The notes under the pieces were generated by a model. That model was not told the origin of the DNA, made no database searches, and saw nothing but the letters and a program-made list of their open reading frames with translations. A stretch of DNA of 64,000 nucleotides from Microbacterium timonense (GTDB taxonomy: Bacteria; Actinomycetota; Actinomycetes; Actinomycetales; Microbacteriaceae), in the NCBI RefSeq assembly GCF_900292075.1, contig NZ_OLMV01000009.1, positions 51,331 to 115,330 on the forward strand, in the 5' to 3' direction. This document shows positions 1 to 7,529 of the stretch, in pieces. Position 1 is the first letter of the stretch. The number at the start of each line of letters is the position of its first letter. The translations under genes and the position numbers were made by a program.

Positions 1-19
1 GTCCCACCTTGCGGCGATC

Positions 20-71
20 GTGTCCCAGAAGTTGCCGCAAGAGCACCGCGAATTGCGCGAAAGTGGGACAC
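20..71. repeat. Inverted repeat downstream of the TetR gene
   Basis: GTGTCCCA at 20-27 pairs exactly with TGGGACAC at 64-71, and an inner palindrome TTGCCGCAA lies at 33-41. It sits just past the stop of the leftward TetR gene, so it may act as its terminator. There is no T-run. The element could extend past the window edge: another GTCCCAC is at 1-7. Confidence 0.45.
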
Positions 72-91
72 GGACGGCAGAAGGTCGAGGG

Positions 92-709
92 TCAGCGTGT
101 GCGCATGCCGTCGAGCGCCACCGCGACGACGTCGTGCGCGAGCCGTTCGCGGTCGACAGGACCACCCGGCCGGTACCACTCGACGATCGAGTTGACCATG
201 CCGAATATCAGGCGCGTGGCGACGGCGTCGTCGACGTCGGCACGCACCTGGCCCGCCTGCTGGGCCTGCGCGACGAGCCCCGCGACGCGGTGGTCGAACG
301 CGCGGCGGCGCTCGAGTGCGGCCCGCTCCACCGCGCTGTTGCCGCGCACGCGCAGCAGCAGCGTGACATACGGCAGCTTGTCCACGAGCACGCGCACGGC
401 GCCGCGCAGCACGGCGCCGAGGCGCTCGACCTCTGAACCGCGCACGGCCTCGGGCTCGTCGAGCACCCCCTCCAAACCGTCGAGCGCCTCGTCGAGCGCC
501 AGCGCGAGCAGCTGCTCCTTGGAATCGAAGTGGTGGTACAGGGCCGACTTGGTCAGTCCCAGCCGTGCAGCGAGGTCCGACACCGACGTGGCGTCGTAGC
601 CCTGCTCGTTGAAGAGCGCCACGGCGATCTCGAGCACCTGGCCGCGGTCGTAACCCGGCCGCCCGCGCCGCGCGGTCTGCGCGGGTTCCGTGCTCGGTGC
701 GGGCGACAT
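92..709 (-). CDS. TetR-family regulator, probable PaaR-type repressor of the paa genes
   Basis: A 205-residue cytosolic DNA-binding protein. The N-terminal TetR helix-turn-helix spans about residues 18-65, ending in the typical LTKSALYHHFDSKEQLL segment; the C-terminal half is helical, as in the ligand-binding domains of this family. The ATG at 709 is preferred because it starts just before the conserved domain; an upstream in-frame extension to 772 is cysteine-rich and unlike TetR proteins. The gene is divergent from the paaF-like gene, and the gap between them holds a palindrome that recurs in front of paaA, so it most likely represses both paa units and is relieved by phenylacetyl-CoA, as known for PaaR proteins. 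The ligand is inferred, not seen. Confidence 0.85.
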   Translation of the reverse strand: MSPAPSTEPAQTARRGRPGYDRGQVLEIAVALFNEQGYDATSVSDLAARLGLTKSALYHHFDSKEQLLALALDEALDGLEGVLDEPEAVRGSEVERLGAVLRGAVRVLVDKLPYVTLLLRVRGNSAVERAALERRRAFDHRVAGLVAQAQQAGQVRADVDDAVATRLIFGMVNSIVEWYRPGGPVDRERLAHDVVAVALDGMRTR

Positions 710-783
710 GCGCCCAGTCTTGCACCCGCAGCCGTGGCATCCGTCATCCCGTTCCGCCCGAGCCGTGCGCACGGAAGGCCATT

Positions 784-801
784 ACTGAACGATCGGTTAG
801 G
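784..801. promoter_or_regulatory. Candidate PaaR operator and promoter of the paaF operon
   Basis: ACTGAACGATCGGTTAGG is an imperfect 18-bp palindrome that fits ACTNACCGNNCGGTNAGT at 12 of 14 fixed positions. A -10-like TATTAT follows at 802-807, so the operator lies in the spacer of the promoter. A near-identical site is at 5141-5158 upstream of paaA. Binding by the divergent TetR protein is inferred from position and from the PaaR-type pattern known in actinobacteria. Confidence 0.65.
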
Positions 802-837
802 TATTATGGGGGCGACCGCGAGGGAGCGGACGGAAGG

Positions 838-1581
838 ATGCCGATGCCGCAGTCGCTGCTCATCCAGCGCCGGGGAGACCGGGTCGTGGCGACGCTGTCG
901 CGGCCGGAGGTCCGCAACGCCATCGACCAGGAGACCATCGACCGGCTGCACGAGCTCTGCGACGAGCTGGAGCACGACCCCCGCACGCTCATCCTGATCG
1001 GCGCGGACGGCGTCTTCGCATCGGGCGCCGACATCGCGCAGCTGCGCGAGCGGCGGGCCGCCGACGCGCGCCGCGGCATCAACACCCGGGCGTTCCAGCG
1101 CGTGCACCGGCTGCCGATGCCGGTGATCGCGGCGATCGACGGGTCTGCGCTGGGCGGCGGTGCGGAACTGGCATACGCGGCCGACATCCGCATCGGCACG
1201 CCGCGACTGCGGATCGGCAACCCCGAGACCGGCCTCGGCATCATCGCCGCGGCCGGCGCGACGTGGCGGCTGCCAGAGATCGTGGGCGAGGCGCGGGCGG
1301 CTGAGATGCTGCTGACGGGGCGGATCCTGGATGCCGAGACCGCCCTCGCGTGGGGATTGGTGTCGTCGCTCTACGAGCCCGATGACCTCCTGGCTGCCGC
1401 CCACGCCCTCGCGGATCGCATCGCAGGAAACGACCCGCTCGCCACGCGCCACACCAAGACCGCCCTGCACGCGCCGCGCGCCGCCCACCCTGAGCTGGAG
1501 CTGGAGCTGCAGGCGCAGCTGTTCGAAAGTCCCGAGAAGCACAAGCGCATGACGGCGTTCCTGGAGAGGAAGCGGCGATGA
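838..1581 (+). CDS. paaF: Enoyl-CoA hydratase, probable 2,3-dehydroadipyl-CoA hydratase (PaaF type)
   Basis: A 247-residue crotonase-fold enzyme. Both catalytic glutamates of true hydratases are present: E110 in GGGAE and E130 in PETGLG; the oxyanion-hole segment is ASGADI at 61-66. The ATG at 838 follows a GGAAGG ribosome site. The stop overlaps the start of the next gene by ATGA, so it is the first gene of a paaF-paaH-paaZ-paaI operon. In the phenylacetate pathway this step hydrates 2,3-dehydroadipyl-CoA for PaaH. The family is clear; the substrate is inferred from context. Confidence 0.85.
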   Translation: MPMPQSLLIQRRGDRVVATLSRPEVRNAIDQETIDRLHELCDELEHDPRTLILIGADGVFASGADIAQLRERRAADARRGINTRAFQRVHRLPMPVIAAIDGSALGGGAELAYAADIRIGTPRLRIGNPETGLGIIAAAGATWRLPEIVGEARAAEMLLTGRILDAETALAWGLVSSLYEPDDLLAAAHALADRIAGNDPLATRHTKTALHAPRAAHPELELELQAQLFESPEKHKRMTAFLERKRR

Positions 1582-2510
1582 GCGCCGACGCGCGCCGAGA
1601 AGGCGTGGAGCCCCGGTCGTCGAGCGAGCGACGCGAGACGAAGCGTCCCGAATCCGCCGGAGTCCCCACGCGGGTGGCGGTGATCGGCGGCGGACGCATG
1701 GGCGCGGGCATCGCTCACGCGTTCGCGCTCGCCGGCGCGCACGTGATCGTCGTGGAGCGTGACGCCGACGCGGCGGCCGCGGCGTCCGTTCGCGTCCTCG
1801 ACGCCGTGCGCCGCAGCGTCGAGCGGGGCACGACCACCCGGACGGTGGACGAGGTCGCCGCGGTGCTCGAGGCGACGGCGGACACCGCCGGCCTCGCCGG
1901 CTGCGAGCTCGTGATCGAGGCGGTGCCCGAGGAGCGCGCGCTCAAGGTCGACGCGCTGGCCCGCGCCGAGCGGGCGACGGATGCCGGCACGGTGCTCGCG
2001 ACCAACACCTCGTCCATCTCCATCGCCGACCTCGCCGCGGCACTGGAGCGCCCGGGCCGGTTCCTCGGGATGCACTTCTTCAACCCGGTGCCCGCGTCGC
2101 AGCTCGTCGAGATCGTGGCGGGACCGGCGACCGAGACGGCGCTCGTCGACCGGGCGAGGGGATGGATCGAGGCCCTCGACAAGACCCCGATCGTCGTGCG
2201 CGACACCCCCGGCTTCGCGTCGAGCCGGCTGGGCGTCGCACTGGGGCTGGAGGCCATCCGCATGCTCGAGGACGGCGTCGCGTCGGCCGCCGACATCGAT
2301 GCGGCGATGGAGCTGGGCTACCGGCATCCGGTCGGGCCGCTGCGCACGACGGATCTCGTGGGTCTCGACGTGCGGCTGGGCATCGCCGAAGAGCTCCAGG
2401 CGAAGCTGGGCGACCGCTTCGCACCGCCCGAGCTGCTGCGCCGGCTCGTCGCGGAGGGACATCTGGGCCGCAAGAGCGGCCGCGGCTTCTATGAATGGAG
2501 TGGACAGTGA
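1578..2510 (+). CDS. paaH: 3-hydroxyacyl-CoA dehydrogenase, probable 3-hydroxyadipyl-CoA dehydrogenase (PaaH)
   Basis: A 310-residue NAD-dependent dehydrogenase. The Rossmann motif GGGRMGAG is at 37-44 and the catalytic-histidine segment GMHFFNPVP at 164-172; the C-terminal helical dimerisation domain ends in GRGFYEW. It oxidises the PaaF product to 3-oxoadipyl-CoA. Unusually, about 30 residues precede the Rossmann fold, and residues 13-23 are encoded by a copy of the 32-bp dispersed repeat also found in paaA and paaC. The true start might lie later, but the 4-base ATGA overlap with the upstream gene favours this one. Confidence 0.88.
   Translation: MSADARREGVEPRSSSERRETKRPESAGVPTRVAVIGGGRMGAGIAHAFALAGAHVIVVERDADAAAAASVRVLDAVRRSVERGTTTRTVDEVAAVLEATADTAGLAGCELVIEAVPEERALKVDALARAERATDAGTVLATNTSSISIADLAAALERPGRFLGMHFFNPVPASQLVEIVAGPATETALVDRARGWIEALDKTPIVVRDTPGFASSRLGVALGLEAIRMLEDGVASAADIDAAMELGYRHPVGPLRTTDLVGLDVRLGIAEELQAKLGDRFAPPELLRRLVAEGHLGRKSGRGFYEWSGQ
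1614..1645 (+). repeat. Dispersed 32-bp repeat core inside paaH
   Basis: A near-match to the 32-bp element at 6221-6252 (and, inverted, at 6611-6642): it begins CGGTCGTCGAGCGAGCGA and ends GAGACGAAGCG. It is translated in the same frame as in paaA, giving the serine/arginine-rich string SSSERRETKR near the PaaH N-terminus. Confidence 0.85.
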
Positions 2511-4675
2511 CGACCGAGCGTGAAGGCATCGCGATCCTTCCCAGCTACCTCCGCGACCAGTGGTGGGTCCCGGGCGCGGCGGCGGGGCCGGGCGGAGCCG
2601 ACCCATCCCCGGGGGCCGATCCCGTCGCCGTCCGCGACGCGTCGACGGGCGAGACGGTCACGTGGCTGAGCACCCGGGGCATCGACCTCGAAGGCGTGCT
2701 CGACCATGCGCGCACGGTGGGACAGCGCAGCCTGGGGGAGCTGACCTTCCACCAGCGTGCAGTGCTCCTCAAGCAGTTCGCCCTGGCGCTGACCGAACGC
2801 AAGCACGAGCTCTACGACCTCTCCGCGCGGGCGGGCGCCACGCAGCGCGACTCGCTGAGCGACGTCGACGGCGGCATCGGCGTCCTGTTCACCTACTCTT
2901 CGAAGGGCCGCCGCGAGCTTCCCAACGGGCAGGTGTATCTGGACGGTCCGGTGGAGCCGCTGTCGAAGGACGGCTCGTTCCTGGGACGCCACGTGTACAC
3001 GCGCCTGCCCGGCGTCGCCGTGCAGATCAACGCCTTCAACTTCCCGATGTGGGGTGCGCTCGAGAAGTTCGCGCCGGCGTTCCTGGCGGGCGTGCCCACC
3101 GTCGTCAAGCCCGCCTCGCCGTCCGCGTACGTCGCTGAAGCGTGGGTGCGGATCCTCGTCGAGACGGGCCTGCTCCCCGCGGGGTCCCTGCAGCTGGTCA
3201 GCGGCGCGGTGCCCGGCCTGTTCGACCACCTGGGCCTCGGCGACCTGGTGGCGTTCACCGGCAGCGCCGCGACGGCCGAGCGGCTTCGCGCCCAGGCGGC
3301 GCCCGGTGTGCGGTTCACGACCGAGACGGATTCGATCAACGCGTCCGTGCTCGGGCCCGACGCGGTGCCCGGCACCCCGGAATTCGATGCCTACGTGAAG
3401 CAGCTGATGGTCGAGCTGACGACGAAGGCCGGGCAGAAGTGCACCGCGATCCGCCGGGCCATCGTGCCCGAGGCCGCCGTGGAGCCCCTCGTCGAGGCGC
3501 TGCGCACCAAGATCGCCGAGCGGGTGGTGATCGGCGACCCGCGCGCCGAGACGGTGACGATGGGTCCGCTCGTCTCCCTCGCCCAACGCGAGGAGGTGCT
3601 GCAGGCCGTCGGCCGGCTGCAGGCGGCCGGTGGCCGGGTGCTCGTGGGCACGACGGATGCCCCGGACATCACGCGCGCCGACGGCTCGACCGGTCCGGCC
3701 CCCGACGGCGCGTTCGTGTCGCCGATCGTGCTGGGCTTCGACGGTGCGGCCGACGCGCTGCCCGACGCCGTCCACGACGTAGAGGCGTTCGGCCCGGTGG
3801 CGAGCATCCTGGCGTATCGCAGCGTGGACGAGGCAGCGGACCTGGTCGGCCGGGGAGGCGGTTCGCTGGTCACGAGCGTCGCGACAGCCGACCCCGCCGT
3901 CGCCGCGACGCTCCTCGCGCGCACCGCCGCCTACAACGGGCGACTGCTCTTCCTCGACCGCGACGATGCCCGCACATCGACCGGCCATGGTGCCCCGGTC
4001 CCGCACCTCGTGCACGGCGGGCCGGGGCGCGCCGGCGGCGGGGAGGAGCTCGGCGGCATCCGGGCGGTGCTGCACCACATGCAGCGCACCGCTGTGCAGG
4101 GATCGCCGGCGATGCTCACCGCGTTGACGGGGGTGTGGCACCAGGGCGCGGCATCGCGGTCCGACCGGCATCCGTTCCGCAAGTCGCTGGCCGAGCTCGA
4201 GATCGGCGACCAGATCGCGTCTCCGTCCCGGCTGGTCACCCTCGACGACATCGAGACGTTCGCCCGGTTCACCGGCGACCTGTTCTACGCCCACATGGAC
4301 GAGGACGCTGCCGCCGCCAACCCCTTCTTCCCGGGCCGCGTCGCGCACGGCTACCTGCTGGTGTCGTGGGCGGCCGGGCTGTTCGTCGACCCCGACCCGG
4401 GCCCCGTGCTCGCCAACTACGGCCTCGAGAATCTGCGCTTCGTCACGCCGGTCTCGCCCGGCGACGAGATCCGCGTCGTGCTCACGGCGAAGCAGATCAC
4501 CCCGCGCGAGACGGACGAGTATGGCGAAGTGCGGTGGGACGCCGTCATCCTCAACCAGCGCGACGAGATCGTGGCGACCTATGACGTGCTCACCCTGGTC
4601 GCGAAGACGGTGGAGGAGGCGGATGCCACGGCCGCGGCCACCGCACCGCCGGTCTCGGCGGAGGTCGGAGCGTGA
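2507..4675 (+). CDS. paaZ: PaaZ: oxepin-CoA hydrolase / 3-oxo-5,6-dehydrosuberyl-CoA semialdehyde dehydrogenase
   Basis: A 722-residue two-domain fusion. The aldehyde dehydrogenase domain (about 1-530) has the NAFNFPMWG segment from residue 174 and the catalytic cysteine C312 in GQKCTAIRR. The MaoC/hot-dog hydratase domain (about 555-700) contains LFYAHMDEDAAA and GRVAHGYL. PaaZ opens the oxepin ring with the hydratase domain and oxidises the resulting semialdehyde with the dehydrogenase domain. The GTG at 2507 overlaps the paaH stop (GTGA); an ATG four codons upstream is the alternative. The length is slightly above the roughly 680 of the enterobacterial enzyme. Confidence 0.93.
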   Translation: MTTEREGIAILPSYLRDQWWVPGAAAGPGGADPSPGADPVAVRDASTGETVTWLSTRGIDLEGVLDHARTVGQRSLGELTFHQRAVLLKQFALALTERKHELYDLSARAGATQRDSLSDVDGGIGVLFTYSSKGRRELPNGQVYLDGPVEPLSKDGSFLGRHVYTRLPGVAVQINAFNFPMWGALEKFAPAFLAGVPTVVKPASPSAYVAEAWVRILVETGLLPAGSLQLVSGAVPGLFDHLGLGDLVAFTGSAATAERLRAQAAPGVRFTTETDSINASVLGPDAVPGTPEFDAYVKQLMVELTTKAGQKCTAIRRAIVPEAAVEPLVEALRTKIAERVVIGDPRAETVTMGPLVSLAQREEVLQAVGRLQAAGGRVLVGTTDAPDITRADGSTGPAPDGAFVSPIVLGFDGAADALPDAVHDVEAFGPVASILAYRSVDEAADLVGRGGGSLVTSVATADPAVAATLLARTAAYNGRLLFLDRDDARTSTGHGAPVPHLVHGGPGRAGGGEELGGIRAVLHHMQRTAVQGSPAMLTALTGVWHQGAASRSDRHPFRKSLAELEIGDQIASPSRLVTLDDIETFARFTGDLFYAHMDEDAAAANPFFPGRVAHGYLLVSWAAGLFVDPDPGPVLANYGLENLRFVTPVSPGDEIRVVLTAKQITPRETDEYGEVRWDAVILNQRDEIVATYDVLTLVAKTVEEADATAAATAPPVSAEVGA

Positions 4676-5103
4676 TCGATCCCGCCGCGCACTTCGCCGG
4701 GCAGCGCGGCATGCTGCAGCGAGACCGGGCATCCGCGGCCCTGGGCATGGTGGTCGAGCGAGACGAGCCCGGTGAGGCGATCGTGTCGATGCGCGTGCGC
4801 GACGACATGACGAACGGCTTTGCGATCACGCACGGCGGCATGGTCTTCGCGCTCGCCGACACGGCGTTCGCCATGGCCTGCAACGAAGACGACGGCGTCA
4901 CCGTCGCTGCGGGCGCCGACATCTCGTTCCTGAAGGCGACGAGGGCCGGGCAGACGCTCACCGCTCACGCGCGTCGACGCGTCGTCTCGGGCCGCGGCGG
5001 GCTGTACGACGTCACCGTGACCGACGAGACGGGCGAGATCGTCGCCGAGTTCCGCGGACGATCCTTCGCCACGCGCCGGCCGCACCCTGACGGCTCGGTG
5101 TGA
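4672..5103 (+). CDS. paaI: PaaI hydroxyphenylacetyl-CoA thioesterase
   Basis: A 143-residue hot-dog thioesterase. The signature HGGMVFALADTAF is at 54-66, with D63 at the family's catalytic aspartate position. PaaI enzymes release CoA from dead-end ring-hydroxylated phenylacetyl-CoA esters. The GTG start overlaps the paaZ stop by four bases, so it is the last gene of the first paa operon. The next gene is preceded by its own operator. Confidence 0.9.
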   Translation: MIDPAAHFAGQRGMLQRDRASAALGMVVERDEPGEAIVSMRVRDDMTNGFAITHGGMVFALADTAFAMACNEDDGVTVAAGADISFLKATRAGQTLTAHARRRVVSGRGGLYDVTVTDETGEIVAEFRGRSFATRRPHPDGSV

Positions 5104-5140
5104 GGCCGTGGTGGCGCCTCCACTGCCGTACTACACTTTT

Positions 5141-5158
5141 ACTGAACGAACGGTCTGT
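5141..5158. promoter_or_regulatory. Candidate PaaR operator in front of paaA
   Basis: ACTGAACGAACGGTCTGT matches the same degenerate palindrome as the site at 784-801; both start with ACTGAACGA and share CGGT at the same offset. It overlaps a possible -10 TGTAAT at 5156-5161. The position between paaI and paaA argues that paaABCDEG has its own promoter under the same repressor. Confidence 0.62.
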
Positions 5159-5197
5159 AATCCTATGACCGGCTCGGCAACCGGAACGGAGTCGACG

Positions 5198-6283
5198 ATG
5201 ACGACCGAGGCGCTGATCGGAGAGGCGGCGATCGATGAGGCCGCGGGGCAGGCGGCGTTCGACGCGATCATCGCGGCCGATTCGCGTGTCGAGCCGCGGG
5301 ACTGGATGCCGGCGGCCTACCGCAGGACGCTCATCCGCCAGATCTCGCAGCACGCGCACTCCGAGATCATCGGGATGCAGCCCGAGGGCAACTGGATCAC
5401 GCGGGCGCCGAGCCTCAAGCGCAAGGCGATCCTCATGGCCAAGGTGCAGGACGAGGCGGGTCACGGGCTGTATCTGTATTCGGCCGCCCAGACGCTCGGC
5501 ATCACGCGCGACGAGATGACCGAGCAGCTCATCGAAGGTCGCGCGAAGTACTCGTCGATCTTCAACTACCCGACCCCCACGTGGGCCGACATGGGGGCGA
5601 TCGGCTGGCTCGTCGACGGCGCTGCGATCTGCAACCAGGTGCCGCTGTGCCGTGCCTCCTACGGCCCCTACGGCCGGGCGATGGTGCGCATCTGCAAGGA
5701 GGAGTCCTTCCATCAGCGGCAGGGGTTCGAGATCCTGCTGACCCTCATGCAGGGCACGCCGGCGCAACGGGAGATGGCGCAGGATGCCGTGAACCGCTGG
5801 TACTGGCCCTCCCTCATGATGTTCGGGCCGCCCGACGAAGCCTCGCCCAACTCCGCGCAATCGATGGCGTGGAAGATCAAGCGCTTCTCGAACGACGAGC
5901 TGCGCCAGCGCTTCATCGGCATGCTGGTGCCGCAGGCCGAGGTCCTGGGCGTGACGCTGCCCGACCCCGAACTGCGCTGGGACGAGGACGCACAGCGCTG
6001 GCACACCAGCGAGATCGACTGGACCGAGTTCCACGAGGTGCTGGCCGGGCGCGGTCCGATGAACGCGGAGCGCATCCGCCATCGCCGGGTCGCCCACGAG
6101 GAGGGCGCCTGGGTGCGCGAGGCGGCCGCCGAGTACGCCCGCAAGCAGCAGCTCGCCGCCCGGTCGTCGAGCGAGCAAGAGACCCGGTCGTCAAGTGAGC
6201 GGCGGTCGTTGAGCGAGCGACGGTCGTTGAGCGAGCGAAGCGAGACGAAACGCCCCGAACCACAGACGGAGGCTCGATCATGA
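5198..6283 (+). CDS. paaA: PaaA, catalytic subunit of ring-1,2-phenylacetyl-CoA epoxidase
   Basis: A 361-residue ferritin-like di-iron protein. Ligand-containing segments are HAHSEIIGM (52-60) and KVQDEAGHG (82-90), the EXXH-type motif of the PaaA/PaaC family. With PaaBCDE it epoxidises phenylacetyl-CoA. The ATG at 5198 is chosen because GGAACGGAG lies about 8 bases upstream; the ATG at 5165 sits almost against the operator. The last 40 residues, from about 322, are not typical of PaaA: residues 322-352 are a serine/arginine-rich tail (RSLSERRSLSE type) encoded by tandem copies of a dispersed DNA repeat. The core should be functional if the tail is tolerated. Confidence 0.94.
   Translation: MTTEALIGEAAIDEAAGQAAFDAIIAADSRVEPRDWMPAAYRRTLIRQISQHAHSEIIGMQPEGNWITRAPSLKRKAILMAKVQDEAGHGLYLYSAAQTLGITRDEMTEQLIEGRAKYSSIFNYPTPTWADMGAIGWLVDGAAICNQVPLCRASYGPYGRAMVRICKEESFHQRQGFEILLTLMQGTPAQREMAQDAVNRWYWPSLMMFGPPDEASPNSAQSMAWKIKRFSNDELRQRFIGMLVPQAEVLGVTLPDPELRWDEDAQRWHTSEIDWTEFHEVLAGRGPMNAERIRHRRVAHEEGAWVREAAAEYARKQQLAARSSSEQETRSSSERRSLSERRSLSERSETKRPEPQTEARS
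6161..6252 (+). repeat. Dispersed repeat array at the 3' end of paaA
   Basis: Three truncated copies (6161-6176, 6185-6201, 6203-6220) and one full 32-bp copy (6221-6252). Units read CGGTCGTTGAGCGAGCGA; the full copy continues into AGCGAGACGAAACG. The array is read in frame as the C-terminal tail of PaaA. The same core lies inverted at 6611-6642, so transcripts could pair across paaB. Confidence 0.9.
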
Positions 6284-6585
6284 CCACCCCCGGTGCCTCT
6301 CCCCGCGAGTCGTGGCCGCTGTGGGAGGTGTTCGTGCGCGCGGGGCGAGGTCTCAGCCACGTGCACGCCGGCTCGCTGCACGCTCCCGACGCCGAGCTGG
6401 CGCTGCGCAACGCGCGCGACCTGTACACGCGCCGGGGCGAGGGCACCTCCATCTGGGTCGTGCCGGCCGAGGCGATCACCACGAGCGACCCCGACGCGAA
6501 GGGCGCGTTCTTCGAGAGCCCCGCGGGCAAGAACTACCGTCACGCCACGTACTACACCGCGTCCGAGGGGGTGCCGCACCTGTGA
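6280..6585 (+). CDS. paaB: PaaB subunit of phenylacetyl-CoA epoxidase
   Basis: 101 residues, the normal PaaB length. The family pattern is clear: WPLWEVFVRAGRGLSHVHAG near the N-terminus, then ALRNARDLYTRR and SIWVVPAEAI. PaaB bridges the PaaAC heterodimers in the epoxidase complex. It starts by ATGA overlap with paaA and its stop overlaps the paaC GTG. The small gene is enclosed between two oppositely oriented arrays of the same repeat, in paaA and in paaC. Confidence 0.95.
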   Translation: MTTPGASPRESWPLWEVFVRAGRGLSHVHAGSLHAPDAELALRNARDLYTRRGEGTSIWVVPAEAITTSDPDAKGAFFESPAGKNYRHATYYTASEGVPHL

Positions 6586-7529
6586 CCGCATCCTCTTCAT
6601 CGGGTCGCCGCGTTTCGTCTCGCTCCGCTCGCTCAACGACCGATGCTCACTCAACGACCGATGCTCGCTCAACGACCGATGCTCGCTCAACGACCGATGC
6701 TCGCTCAACGACCGCGGACCCGCACGGCGACGTCACGGTCGAGCAGGTGACGCTCTCGGCGGAACTTGCCGGTGCCGAGGGGAACGCCGCAACGGCCGAC
6801 GTCGCCGAGTACGCACTGTGGCTCGGCGATGACGCGCTGATCCTGTCCCAGCAGCTCGGCGCCTGGATCGCCCGTGCGCCCGAGCTCGAGGAGGACGTCG
6901 CGCTCGCCAACATCGCCCTCGACCTGCTGGGGCACGCCCGGTCGTTCCTGCGCTACGCCGGCACGTACGACGGCCGCGCCGAGGACGATCTGGCGTACTG
7001 GCGTGACGAGGCCGACTTCCGGTGCGTGTGGCTGGTCCAGCAGCCCAACGGGGACTTCGCGCAGACGATCGCACGCCAGCTCGCGGCATCCGTCTTCCAG
7101 TTCGAGCTGTACACCGCACTGCAGGAGTCGTCCGACCCGACACTTGAGGCGATCGCCGCGAAGGCCGTCAAAGAGGTCGAGTACCACCGCGATCACGCCG
7201 TGCAGTGGACGCTCCGGCTCGCCGGCGGCACCGACGAGTCCCGGCGGCGCATGGTGCGCGCGGTCGGCGACGTGTGGCCTTATGTGGACGAGCTGTTCCG
7301 CGACGAGCCTCTCATCGATCGCCTGGGCGACACCGCCGTGCGGCCCTCCACGCTGCGGGCGGGTTTCGACGCCGTCATGGCCGCGGTGTTCGCCGAAGCC
7401 GCGATCGAGGTTCCCGAGGGGGCGACGTCGTCGGGCGGCGGACGCCACGGTTCGCATTTCCCCTCGCTCGGGTATCTGCTCGCCGAGATGCAGGTGCTCG
7501 CCCGGCAGCACCCGGGGGCGACATGGTGA
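6582..7529 (+). CDS. paaC: PaaC, structural subunit of phenylacetyl-CoA epoxidase
   Basis: A 315-residue ferritin-like partner of PaaA; the conserved core starts near residue 55 (AEYALWLGDDALILSQQLG) and includes the KEVEYHRDHA segment. The GTG at 6582 overlaps the paaB stop (GTGA). Residues 10-44 are not part of the usual protein: they are a TDARSTTDARST-type string encoded by an inverted copy of the 32-bp repeat followed by four 18-bp units. A later in-frame start could avoid this tail, but I see no good ATG or GTG with a ribosome site before residue 45. Confidence 0.93.
   Translation: MTASSSSGRRVSSRSARSTTDAHSTTDARSTTDARSTTDARSTTADPHGDVTVEQVTLSAELAGAEGNAATADVAEYALWLGDDALILSQQLGAWIARAPELEEDVALANIALDLLGHARSFLRYAGTYDGRAEDDLAYWRDEADFRCVWLVQQPNGDFAQTIARQLAASVFQFELYTALQESSDPTLEAIAAKAVKEVEYHRDHAVQWTLRLAGGTDESRRRMVRAVGDVWPYVDELFRDEPLIDRLGDTAVRPSTLRAGFDAVMAAVFAEAAIEVPEGATSSGGGRHGSHFPSLGYLLAEMQVLARQHPGATW
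6611..6714 (-). repeat. Inverted dispersed repeat with four 18-bp tandem units at the 5' end of paaC
   Basis: 6611-6642 is the reverse complement of the 32-bp core at 6221-6252 with one mismatch. Four 18-bp units, ATGCTCGCTCAACGACCG (the first has one mismatch), follow at 6643-6660, 6661-6678, 6679-6696 and 6697-6714. All are multiples of three and stay in frame with paaC. Confidence 0.93.

Noticed and set aside
2489..4732. Long open frame opposite paaZ
   Set aside because: It is antisense to a clear PaaZ; the R/G/H/A-rich, motif-free translation is the usual high-GC shadow. Equally long frames opposite the hydroxylase (13716-15746), the importer ATPase (54107-56407) and deoA (58362-60992) were dropped for the same reason.
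5165..5197. Earlier ATG for paaA
   Set aside because: It lies seven bases after the operator and has no ribosome site, whereas the ATG at 5198 has GGAACGGAG at good spacing.
6161..6714. CRISPR-like array
   Set aside because: The 18-bp units are directly adjacent with no unique spacers, are translated inside paaA and paaC, and no cas gene is present.
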